From: Arabidopsis thaliana
Taxonomy: Eukaryota > Streptophyta > Magnoliopsida > Brassicales > Brassicaceae
Assembly (NCBI RefSeq): GCF_000001735.4
Contig: NC_003070.9
Coordinates: forward strand, 4,712,001 to 4,776,000
Reading direction: 5' to 3'
DNA: 64,000 nucleotides
This document shows, piece after piece, positions 43,955 through 54,960 of the stretch; within the stretch, counting starts at the first letter, position 1; each line of letters opens with the position of its first letter. Made by a program: the position numbers and the translations under genes. Below the pieces are notes generated by a model that was not told the DNA's origin, ran no database searches, and saw only the letters and a list, made by a program, of their open reading frames with translations.

Positions 43955-45814
43955 ATGGCGAATTTGAGTTTGAGCTTGTATCTAATCCTCCGGATTTACG
44001 CTCTTTTGTTGCTGTTCAATGTCTCCTTCGCTAAAACACTTAAACGAGACAGTAAGCTCTTCCAAATTTGTGATTTTTAGTCGGGTTTTTGCTTTTTCTG
44101 ATTTGAGTTTTTGGTTTTGGCAGTGAAAGCTTTGAATGAGATAAAGAAATTGGTGGGATGGAGATTGGTATACTCTTGGGTTGGAGATGATCCTTGTGGC
44201 GATGGAGTTTTGCCTCCGTGGTCTGGAGTTACTTGCTCTAAAGTTGGCGATTATCGTGTCGTCGTCAAGCTGTAATCTTTTGACTCTCATTCTCTTAAAG
44301 TTTGAGGCTTTGAATTGATTTTTCACTTAAAAATGGTTTGTGATCTTTTTTGCAGAGAAGTGTATTCAATGTCGATAGTTGGGAATTTCCCAAAGGCTAT
44401 AACGAAGCTCTTAGATCTCACTGTTTTGTAAGTTTCACTGACTTTGCAATGTTGTTGAAAAGTTGAAAACTTTTGGGTTCTTGTTAATTTTGATGGAAAC
44501 AATTTTATTGCTGAGTGTATGATTGATTGTTTAAATGAATTTGGATTATGGTTGGCAGGGATATGCATAATAACAAATTAACAGGTCCTATTCCTCCAGA
44601 AATTGGGCGGCTTAAGCGGCTTATCACACTGTAATACTCTTCAACTTGAGGAATTCAGTTTGGCTACTTGCTTTGTCTTGATCTTGTTTGGTTTCGTAGG
44701 AATTTGAGGTGGAACAAACTTCAACAGGCACTGCCTCCTGAAATTGGTGGATTGAAGAGTCTAACTTATCTGTGAGTAATCCTAGCTCATTTCAGGATGG
44801 TTGAAGGGGTTTTCTTGTGGCTCTGTAACATGCTCTTAATATTGCAGGTACCTGAGTTTTAACAATTTCAAAGGAGAAATCCCCAAAGAACTTGCAAATC
44901 TCCATGAGCTCCAGTACTTACATATTCAGGAGAATCATTTTACTGGGCGAATTCCAGCAGAGCTGGGAACATTACAAAAACTTCGCCACTTGTAATCTTT
45001 GACATTCAGTGCTCTTTATTGTAGATCATGATCAAGCAACTGACTTCAGATATGCTTAATATCTCTGTCATGAATCTGTAGGGATGCTGGCAACAATAAC
45101 TTAGTGGGGAGTATAAGCGATCTTTTTCGCATTGAAGGATGCTTTCCAGCTCTTAGAAACCTGTAAGTGAGTTTAAGAGTTAGCCATCAAAAGTAGTATT
45201 TTGTCTAAGCTCACTTTTGGCTGTAGGTTTTTAAACAATAATTACTTGACTGGAGGACTCCCAAACAAGCTTGCAAATCTAACAAACCTGGAGATCTTGT
45301 GAGTACTTGATCACTTCTTTTGATTTATTAACATCATTTACATGTTTTTTCTCTCCCTATCTTATCTTTTTTATGTTTAGGTACTTATCTTTCAACAAAA
45401 TGACTGGAGCAATACCCGCTGCACTTGCCAGTATACCAAGACTAACTAACTTGTAGGCCTCTCTCCTCTACTAAATACATAACTAAGAACTGATCTGAAA
45501 AACGACCTATATGTTCTTCTGCATCCTTAGAGCATGTTTTGATTTAACTTCAGGCACTTGGACCACAATCTATTCAATGGAAGTATACCTGAAGCCTTCT
45601 ACAAGCATCCAAACCTAAAAGATATGTATGTTCATAAGCTCTCTAAGGTCTCATTGTGTAAGACGATATATAACACACATGTTCTAATTTAATTCTTGAT
45701 GGGATGTATCATGTATGTGGCAGGTACATAGAAGGGAATGCTTTCAAATCAGACGTGAAGGCGATTGGTGCACATAAGGTCCTCGAACTTTCTGACACAG
45801 ACTTCCTTGTTTAG
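43955..45814 (+). CDS. Leucine-rich repeat protein, secreted, without kinase or membrane segment
   Basis: Starting ATGGCGAATTTGAG at 43955, it has a signal peptide (LYLILRIYALLLLFNVSFA) and then an LRR cap with PCGDGVLPPWSGVTC. About nine repeats of the plant type follow (LDMHNNKLTGPIPPEIG, LYLSFNNFKGEIPKELANL and so on). It ends AHKVLELSDTDFLV at the stop 45812..45814, about 330 residues (At1g13910). Exons 1 and 2 are 43955..44051 and 44124..44271; the next two exons are 72 nt each and the later ones follow the same pattern, with phase-2 introns cutting at the same place in each repeat. Like FEI/PGIP-type short LRR proteins it has no transmembrane or kinase part, so it probably acts in the wall or with a receptor. 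The ligand is unknown. PAP2 is divergent from it. Confidence 0.88.
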
Positions 45815-46187
45815 TTATGTATAGCACAACTTTGTTTCATTTACAGATAGGAATTTGGCAGTGTTAACTGGTTATTTAAGATTCATTTTCTCTGTTAAAG
45901 CGAGATTGTAGTTGATGTGTTTTCTGAATGTAAAAGATTCCTTATCCATGTATGAAAATTGAATATAAAAGGAATCTGGTTTGTTCTTTTCACTGTCGTT
46001 TTGAGAAAGCAAAGAACCAAAAAGCTGAAGAGGGAGAAGAATAGAAAAAGTGTTCTTTACTTTACCTGCACATCTTTATGATCCAAATATGAAACTTGCA
46101 TGCAAAGCAATAATCTCAAAAACCCTTAAAAAACCAAAACCCTCAAACACATCTTCTCAAGTCCTCCCACCATATTTTAGTTTGAAA
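45815..46187. other. Intergenic: LRR-gene 3' UTR and remorin promoter
   Basis: No coding region. The remorin leader probably begins near 46010..46060. Confidence 0.4.
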
Positions 46188-47754
46188 ATGGATACCTTAA
46201 TCAAGCAGACAAGGTAATTCACTAAATCTCCAAATTCAGATTTTCTATTCAGCCACATATACATATATTGATGTAAAATGTTGTTATCTTTGTCTCAGGA
46301 GGAAGCATCCAGCTTCCCAGGAAAAAATTAGAGAGGTTGGTAGCTCAACTAGAGAGAAAAAAGTGTCAGCAAGGAAGTCTGTTTCATTCAAAGAAGGTGC
46401 CACAAAATTCTGCTCTGTTGTTCTTAATAGCCTATCAATCTTTGATGCTTGATTAATTTCACATTATCATATCATGTGTGTTGGTAGATAAGAAGAAGCC
46501 TTCAAACTGGTTACAGAAGCAGTTCTCGAGGCAAATGAGTGGCCAAAGTTATGATCCCATCGGAGAAATGGATCATGCAGCTGCAGTTGCAGCCACTGCC
46601 TATGCCATAGCCACTTTTGAAGAAACTTGGCTAGAGAACTATCATGTAACGGTTTTTAAAAACAGAGTTTTTGTTAGAGTAAACATTTTCTCGTAATTTG
46701 AGTTTGTTGTGGTTTGAAATTGTAAAACAAAACAGAGTGGCCTTGAACTTGGACCTTCTTCGTCAAGGAGCAAGAGCAGAAGTGAAGAACTGTTGCCTTT
46801 AGAGGAACCAAGAAGCTTATCAAGAAGATTCTCAGGTGAGGTTACAGAATAACTCAAGATCAGATTTTGTTATTCAACTGAAAATGTTTTCTGAAATCAG
46901 TTTACGTTTTTGTGTTGACACAGGGCAACTTTCGTTTATAGATTCAGAGACGAAAGATCATAAACCTCCTACACTAAAGTCCCCAATGAGAAAGTCATCT
47001 TCGGTAAAAAAGACTTTCTCCATGAACTTGATGGGAGACCACACCAAACAGAATCAAGATTCAGAGGAGAAACATGAAAGACAAAGAAAACCGGTTTCTG
47101 AACCACCACGGATACAACCACCGCTTAGGACACGATCAGAACCTCGTGCTCCACCGCCACCTCCTCCTCCTCTTCTATCACCTTCGCCTCTGCGGCTTCC
47201 ACCTAGGGAAACCAAAAGGCAGAGTTCTGAGCATACTAGTCGAAAGGATGATTCTACAGCTGATGCTTGGGAAAAAGCTGAACTATCTAAGATCAAAGCA
47301 AGGTAAGTAGTCTCAATTCACAAAAACTTATTTATGTGTGTTATTTACACTCACATATGTATTACACAAGCAGGTATGAGAAGTTAAACAGAAAGATAGA
47401 TTTGTGGGAAGCGAAGAAAAGGGAAAAAGCTCGAAGGAAGCTGGACATATCTGAGGTTGATAATATAATGACTTTGTATAATCTAATCTCATAATCATTA
47501 TATTATAACTGGATGATAACTTGAGTTCATTATTCTCTAACATGTTGGTACATGAACAGCAGAGCGAACTAGAACAGAGGAGAAAGAGAGGTTTGCAGAG
47601 ATTTAGAGAAGACACAGAATACATTGAACAGATTGCTGCTGGAGCCAGAGCTCAGGCGGAGAAAGACAGACAGAGCAAAGAGTTCAAGGTGAAGGAGAAG
47701 GCCGGTGTTATCCGTAGTACCGGTAAACTCCCTGGAAATGCATGCTGTTTCTGA
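46188..47754 (+). CDS. Remorin family protein with a Pro-rich N-terminal region
   Basis: Seven exons: 46188..46213, 46299..46396, 46488..46645, 46736..46835, 46924..47302, 47374..47455 and 47560..47754. They give 345 residues (At1g13920). The N-terminal two-thirds is basic, Ser-rich and disordered, with a Pro run (APPPPPPPLL) at about 205. The Remorin_C coiled coil spans about 235-330, beginning near ADAWEKAELSKIKARYEKLN and reaching EYIEQIAAGARAQAEKDRQ. The end is GKLPGNACCF. The two cysteines near the C-terminus are the kind used for S-acylation and membrane anchoring. Remorins organise nanodomains at the plasma membrane and plasmodesmata and affect virus movement and signalling. This one has a long N-terminus without the Remorin_N domain. 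Confidence 0.9.
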
Positions 47755-49090
47755 CACTAAAACAAAGGATTTCTGATAACTGTAGCTAGCTATATGTATG
47801 TATGTGTGTGCGTGAGAGATGATATGGGTTTTCATTAAAAAGAAAGAAGATCTTGAAAGCCAAAAGTGTATGTTACAGAGAGCTCTCAAAGATACTTTCT
47901 TAAACCAAAATCAACACAACACTCAAAAGACAGCAAATATAGCAGCTTCAATCACAACGTAAATAGTAAAAAACATGATGCAGTTAATATGGACTTCTCA
48001 GTCACTAGATCAACAGAAAAGGTTTCATAATCACAATCATTCCATTCTTCTAGTGTTAATTTGATGGACCTCTTGATTTGTTCCTAGAGGCGTTACTGAA
48101 AGGTATCATAATCATCAGCAGATGTTTCTTTTCCAGTAATTTAAGTGATTAACAGATTCCATAGTTTCCACCAAAACTTCCAGTGAAACACTTGCTAACT
48201 AGTGAAGCTATTCTAAGAACATAAATAATGTCAAAATTGGGCCACTAATGTTGTGAGCTCAATAACTTGCTTTTAGTACACTGTATCGAGCTTAGTTTTC
48301 AAGCCCCATCTAGTGTTATTTTGGTTTTGTCTTTATAAAAAGCTTGTAATATACACTACCGACAAAATCAAGTGATTGGATTTATCATTATCACCCATCA
48401 AAGCTTCGACCGACAGTCTTTAATGGAACACGATAATTCCATGGAAGATATTTATGTGATATTTCGTATGAATCATAATGACCACGTAAGAAAATTTGTG
48501 ATCGAGAAGAGAACACCACATTGGTCACACTGTATGACAATAACTGATCACTAATAAATGTCTTTTTCGGCAACGACAGAATGATATCAACTTTAGTTAG
48601 CCTATCATCAACGTCCAAATATAAACTTTTCTAACATAGAGCAACATTATTAAGACAAATAATATGAGTATTAAACTCCATAAACTAAAGTGGTGCTGTC
48701 AAAAAAAAGAAAAACTTAAAAGTGATTAGAGTTTTATTTATTTATTAATATTCATAGTGATAAAGAGATTTTTATCTCTTTCAATTTATGAAATGTTTTC
48801 ATAATATTTTGTTGTCAAATATGGAGTATTATTTTATTTTCAATAACAAAAAATTATAAATAAATGAGTCGTTTTCACATTTACGTCTACAATCACAATG
48901 TATGTTATTTAGAACAATAATTATAGTGGCTTAAAAATCATTAATGAAAGTAGATAATAGTATACTTTTTCTTTTTCTTTGTGTGGCCAACATATCCATT
49001 TTCTAGTCTATATATACACATATCCATCTCTTAACTCTTCCATCCAAAAAAAACAAAACAAAAAATTATATTCAAGAGAAAAAGGAAAAA
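47755..49090. other. Intergenic stretch with the promoter of the nodulin-related gene
   Basis: About 1.3 kb, AT-rich; no protein gene recognised. A TATATATACA box lies at about 49009..49018, with the leader starting soon after. Confidence 0.45.
49009..49018 (+). promoter_or_regulatory. TATA box of the nodulin-related gene
   Basis: TATATATACA, about 75 bp before the ATG, which places the likely mRNA start near 49040. Confidence 0.55.
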
Positions 49091-49558
49091 ATGAATTTCA
49101 TCTCCGATCAGGTAAAGAAACTCTCAAGCTCAACACCAGAGGAGCCAGACCACAACAAGCCAGTCGAAGGAACCGAAACAGCTACAAGACCAGCTACCAA
49201 CGCCGAGCTCATGGCAAGTGCCAAGGTTGTAGCTGAAGCTGCTCAAGCCGCAGCTCGTAACGAATCAGACAAACTCGACAAGGGTAAAGTCGCCGGAGCC
49301 TCTGCTGATATCTTAGACGCTGCCGAGAAATACGGTAAGTTCGATGAAAAGAGTAGCACTGGTCAGTACCTCGACAAGGCTGAGAAGTATCTCAACGACT
49401 ACGAGTCGTCACACTCCACCGGTGCTGGTGGTCCTCCTCCTCCGACGAGTCAGGCTGAGCCAGCAAGTCAGCCTGAGCCGGCGGCTAAGAAAGACGATGA
49501 AGAGTCTGGTGGTGGGCTTGGAGGTTATGCCAAGATGGCTCAAGGTTTCTTGAAGTGA
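49091..49558 (+). CDS. Small nodulin-related, disordered stress protein
   Basis: Intronless, 155 residues (At1g13930). The start MNFISDQVKKLSSSTPEEP is a short amphipathic lead, then a Lys/Glu/Ala-rich middle (VVAEAAQAAARNESDKLDKG, and AEKYGKFDEKSSTGQYLDKA). It ends in a Pro/Gly/Glu-rich linker and GLGGYAKMAQGFLK. There is no signal peptide, membrane segment or cysteine. The composition resembles nodulin-related proteins that respond to drought and salt; I recall a salt-tolerance report for this locus. The role is not read from sequence. It shares no divergent promoter; the DUF863 gene converges on it. Confidence 0.82.
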   Translation: MNFISDQVKKLSSSTPEEPDHNKPVEGTETATRPATNAELMASAKVVAEAAQAAARNESDKLDKGKVAGASADILDAAEKYGKFDEKSSTGQYLDKAEKYLNDYESSHSTGAGGPPPPTSQAEPASQPEPAAKKDDEESGGGLGGYAKMAQGFLK

Positions 49559-50702
49559 TTTGATCTTTAATTGTTGTTCATCATTTTCGTAATAATAAAT
49601 TAAATAACTAGTATCGTTTGTGACTAGTTTATGTTGCTTCGTTTATGTTTATGGGGAGTGACGAGTGAGTGTAATAACTTCTGGTGATCATGAATCTAAT
49701 CCATCTTTGTTGTGATTATGCTTAACTTATTGGTGTTTACAAAACCAAATCAAAAAATGATCATCCTTTGGATTCGAACTCGTTAGATTCTATATCATTA
49801 GGTTTCTATGTAAAACTAGTGTTTCATTTCTTAATTCACTCATTTAATAGTGAGGTTTCTGGTATTGCAAGTATGCAACTACACTACTTTAAAAATGTGT
49901 CAAAATACTTAATCATACAACAACAAGAAATGGACTTACAGAAACAGAGAGAATACATATATAGAAATTAGTTGCAATTACAGGACATTGGTGTATACTA
50001 ATCAAGAATCTGTCATAAAACAAACGCTTAGAGTTATGAACAATCCTCTCAGTCCCACACAAAATCTGATTACACCGTTCATGTCTATATTCAGGCACAA
50101 AACCACTCAGTTCCACAAGTGTCACTCTTATATCTCCCCAAAACACAGAATGACAGAATCTCTTTCAACCCTAAACACTGAGTTGTGGAACATAATATCA
50201 GGGAATCTTCTTCCATAGATAAGCCTGTCTTTAAGGACCATTCACTTCAGGCACACCACTTGAACACAACCTATCTTTAACCACATGAATGTCTCCATCT
50301 GGTGAACCTCCTAACCAATCCTCTTCTTCTTACTAGTGAGTGCTTCAAACTCTTTGATATTGTTCCCTCATGTAGCTGCATTGCCTGAAAATGGCTCTGT
50401 TGCTCCAATTTTCCCTTACCAAACATCACCAAAGTTTCAAAGATGATGACGTGTCGTGACATGAGATGATTTTAAGTGTTTTAGGCAAAAATAAATATAA
50501 AAAGAGGTCAAAGGGGATAAAATATCTTTCTTCATGTATTCACCAAGCTAAAAAAAATAAAATTAGTCGATGAAAAATCTCTATCACAAACGGTTCTCTT
50601 ATATTATATCTCTCTCTATACGAAAAAGTTTTGAAAAGAATCGTACTAGTACAGTAATCATCTCATGGTCACAACAAACATTCCCAAAGTTCAATATCAT
50701 TG
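49559..50702. other. Intergenic gap between the nodulin-related and DUF863 genes
   Basis: 3' UTRs of both genes are expected. No gene seen. The frames at 49913..50218 and 50277..50462 do not resemble known proteins. Confidence 0.4.
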
Positions 50703-53700
50703 TCACGTGAAAGGCGCGTGTGATGATGAACGTTGGTTACTTGTAGTTGCAGTTGTAGTTGAAGCTGAAGGACATCGTTGTCTTCTAGGCCTTCTTGTCA
50801 TCTTACCCCAACCTGCAAAGCTTCTATCTTCTAAACACATTTCAGTTTCACCATTGTTGCTTTGATTGCTCACATGTTGTTGAACTGAGGGAGGAGGAGG
50901 AGCTGGAGCTGGAACCGGACAATAGACCGGTTCAGCAGGGATTGTTATGGCTCGTCGTGGTCTTCCTCTTGAACCGGTTTTCTTCCTTGTTAAACCGGTT
51001 GGAGTCCAAGATCTTCCTGTTGCTCTCATGAACCCATCAAACATTTGAATGTCTTCTGTTACTTCGTGTTTCGAAAGAGACAGAAGTCCAGGGAGAATGT
51101 CTCTTTGGAAGTCTCGTCTCTGTTTCCCTTTTCTCGCGTTTCCTCTTCTCGGTCTTTGGCTTGTGACCAGAGCGGTTCCTGTAGTTTCCTCCAATTTGAG
51201 GTTTTCAGGAACCAATGGCTTAGGCATATACTCTTGTTCTGAGATATCAGGTAGTTGCAGGGTCATTGACTCAAAGTAATCAATATCTTCGATAGAACGC
51301 GATTGATTCCTTGAAAAAGTATCGAGCTTTTTGTCCAGATTCTCTTTGTGAGTATTTACTGTTTCTGCAAACCAGTGAAGGATGATGGTTTCAGAAACTT
51401 CTGACGAAGCAACAACTTCAACCTCTCTATCTAGGCAAGCTGAATAGATGGCAACTATTGTTTCTGCTGCTAATTTTTCAAACTCAGGCGGTTTCTCTAG
51501 AGTTTTTTCCTCAATTGATTTTACTTCTGATCGCTTTTCTCCAGAGATATTACCATCTTCTTCTTCATCATCAGACTCAGGAACAGTTTCCAAATCTATC
51601 ATAGGAGCCTTTGAATTCAGTCTTGAACTGGCAGGAACAGAGCAATTTTCGCCTTCATCATCACTGCCCAAAATGTTCAAATCAATCTGACACCTATTAC
51701 TAGCTGAAACCCTTGTCTCAGTCTGTTCCTCTGTTTGCTGATCTTCATCCCAAAGAGGATCACACGGTTCGTTCATGTCTAGCATCCTAACGTAATGGAC
51801 TTTACCTTTCTCTACATTGGATTGATCTTTATAAGCCAATCCAGGAATTTCCTTGTTAGCATCGATCTTCTCAGTCACCGGATTATTGGAACAAGAACCA
51901 GACTTTAACCTCTCTAGCCACATAATATTCTGAACTTTGTCTCCTGCCTCATCTCTGATATCCAATGGTTTCAAAGAAGAACTTGGAACAGCATCATTAC
52001 TCTTCAGACTCCATTTCCCATCAGCTAACTCAGAGTTACAAACAGACTTGGGTTTATTAAGCCATGGTAAAGTAGCCAGGTGTTCTTCATCCTTTCTGAC
52101 TTCAACAACAGAAGTGTTTGAAAGTGTCACATTTAAGTTCAAATCCCTCACAAACTTCCTCTCCGAGCTGTAATCACTTCTTCCTCCGTTAGGATAATTA
52201 TAGCCAGTCCCAGCGACTTTCGATTTTGATGAAGTGGAACACTCATTGTAAAACATATTGTGGTTTAACCGACTGGAATTCCCGCACCCTGAGTCAAATC
52301 TAGAATTGCTTTCAAACTGCAATCTATCTCCAAGATACCCTTGCTTCTGAGCATTACCAATCAGTGTATCAGACATGTTTAGAACCGGATATCTCTGAGC
52401 TGAAGCAACTTTCTGAGGGAATCCAAAGCTAGGATTTTGCCAAGAAGAGTGCAAATGGTTCCAGGAGACAGCAGAATCTGGACGAATATATGGATACAAG
52501 GGGCGCTGTTGGTGAGAAGTTAAACTTGAATCCAAGTGATTTTGATGAATGACGGCTTCATGACTACTATTGGTATCAGTATCAGCCTCTAGGTCAATAA
52601 ACGTTCTTTCTCTCCAGACGACTGCCTTACTTGGTGGACCTGAATTAGGTAAACTCATAACTCTTTGTGAACTGTTCATCAAAACTTGCATAGGCTGAGA
52701 CAAAGAATCCAGTGGTTTAGCCGGTTGAAAAAATGGAGCAGCAGACTTGTGTGTGCCATTATAATGATCTGCAGATGGTAGATTTCAAATGATAACATCC
52801 GAAAAAAAAGTAAGAAACATGTGTGACCATATAAGAAAATCCAAGAATGGCATTCACAAGTTAATAGATCATCTTACCAGTTCTTAGGGGTTGGTGTGAC
52901 CAAACTTTTGGTTTGCCGTTCAAATCTGGCTGCAGAGGGATAACAGGAATATGCTCCCTTACACTACCTGAGTTTAGAGATTTTCCGTAGTCACGAATAT
53001 GGCCTTGAAACTCCCCATTACGCAAGTCACGGGAGTGGCCATAAGCAAATTCGTTTGCTTCTTGAGCATCAACTGGTTCATTTAAGTCAGCCAAACCATT
53101 GCTTCTACTAGACCCATAGCCAATTCTCACACCATCTATGCGAGATTCAGTCTTCACATCTCCATTAGGAAGCTGACTCGATGTACTGCAGACCCTGTGA
53201 TCCTTTAACTCAACAACTTCTTCATTGTCATCAATGTACTCATCAGCTGGAAGGCAAAGATCTATCATCTTTCTTCTGATTTTCGTCGGTCTAACCTCGG
53301 ACACTTCAACACTTTTGGAACTAGCTCCATTTTGCCATGAAACTGGACCTTGAGAATTGCTTCCTTTCATGGGAGAATGGCCATTATCCTCAACAACCGA
53401 CATGGATGGTCTATCGTAAACCGAGTTCGCCAAAGGGAAGCTAGGGATTTTCCATTTACGAACATCATCATTCGTAGCTTGAGAAGAAAGTGATGCCTCA
53501 ATCTGAACCCATTCTTTATTAAACTGTTTCCTTTTCAATTCATCCATCATATCCTTCTGTGTCCTATATACCCGGTGAAGTTCCAAAACCTGGTTAAAAG
53601 GATCAAAATTCACAAAATACAATCAACCAAAAGCCAGAGGAACTGATAAAAAGGTCACAGAGAAAATCTTCCACTAAGTTAACCTGTGTCTTAAAAACAG

Positions 53701-53923
53701 CTTCGTGTTCGAGCATTGTCCTTCTCACCACATCTTTGTCAAACCCAAATGTAGTCTGAGACGTGAACCCATTATTGTAGCATTGATCGTTGTTTGATGC
53801 AGAGGTTTTATTGTCACCGTAGAACAATGGCCATCTACAACCGTTATTAGATTCTTTGTTGAGATCTCCCATAGAATGATGATATCCACCAAATAAGCTT
53901 TCACAGTGCACCTTTGTTCCCAT
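50703..53923 (-). CDS. DUF863 protein with an AT-hook-like motif (labelled T-box-like in old annotation)
   Basis: Exons 53923..53684, 53589..52878 and 52768..50703 join to 1005 residues (At1g13940). The start MGTKVHCESLFGGYHHSMGD matches DUF863 proteins, which share a short N-terminal block and the helix TMLEHEAVFKTQVLELHRVY near 65-90. The middle is Ser/Asp/Glu-rich and disordered, with several conserved small blocks (LADLNEPVDAQEA, RMLDMNEPCDPLWDE). The C-terminus has DILPGLLSLSKHEVTEDIQ and, near residue 935, an AT-hook-like core SRGRPRRA, so DNA binding at AT-rich minor grooves is possible. No T-box fold is visible; I regard that old name as unsupported. Function unknown. A leader intron probably lies between 53932 and about 54400. 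Confidence 0.86.
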
Positions 53924-54960
53924 TCCTGCGCACAAATATCCAAACTTTAGTACCAAAGACTAACTAACACAAATCTGATTCAATGACATTGAAATTGGCA
54001 ACAAAAAACAAGCATTAATCACATTTCCTCCATAAAAACAAGAACTTTAGCTCCATGAGCTCTATCTAGTTAAAACCCATTTTGAGAGTAGCTTCAAATT
54101 CATCAAAAAGTCAAACACAAAGCAATTGTAAAAGTGATAACACTATCTATATATAAAGCTAAGGGTTTTGACTCAAAACAGATGAGTTCTAACGCCGACG
54201 AGTCAAAATAGGATCTTGAGTAATCAAAGTTGGAAATCTAAAGTTAGATAACAAAGAATCTGCAAAAATCTTAGGACAAGATTGTACCAAATAGAAATTA
54301 ACAAAAAAAAACCAAGCTTTAATCTAGGGAAAATTAAGCAGATGAAATTGAAATTAAAACAGAGTTTATAAAAATGAGATTTTTATTTTTGTTACCTCAA
54401 ACCCACATCTTCTTATCGCCAACCTTGTCTCAAAACTTTCTCAGAAGAAGAAGCAATTTATAAAAAAAATCTATGAATCAAAAGGAAAAAAGTAAGAATT
54501 TTTTTCGAATCTCTCTACTAAAGGGAAGATTGAGAAACAAAAAAAATAAAATAAAGTGTTGGGGGGAGGGTATAAGAGTTATAGCGTAAACACCATTAAT
54601 GGAAATAATTAGATCGTCATCTTCGATCTAGCTGGGCCACTCTTCTCTCTCACCAAACTAACAAAAAGAAAAATTGAGGAGAGGAAAAAGAAATCTGCTT
54701 TATATTTAGCTTCTTCTTCTTCTTCTTGTATGTGAGGGGGACGATGATGATAAAGAAGGTTTATATTATAGGAGAAGAGAAGAGAAGATCCGAAAATCAG
54801 AAGAAGAGAGAAAATAAAAACAAAAAACGAGGGCTTTGGCTTTTGTACAGTGACATGAAATAATTTGTCAACATCCGGTCTTCTCTTCCCTTTTATTCTC
54901 TGCTTTTTCTTCACCTTTTTTAGTTCTCTCTTCTTCTTCTTTTTTTTTTACCATCTTGTA
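53924..54960. other. Promoter and leader of the DUF863 gene
   Basis: The 5' leader is on the minus strand. CTT/GAA repeats at about 54711..54727, and again near 54930, are usual in plant leaders, and a TGGGCC lies at about 54632. Confidence 0.4.

Noticed and set aside
47054-47296. Gly/Arg-rich minus-strand frame across the remorin Pro-rich exon
   Set aside because: A mirror of the Pro-rich coding sequence.
48391-48618. 75-codon minus-strand frame between the remorin and nodulin-related genes
   Set aside because: No known motif, AT-rich setting, no conserved start.
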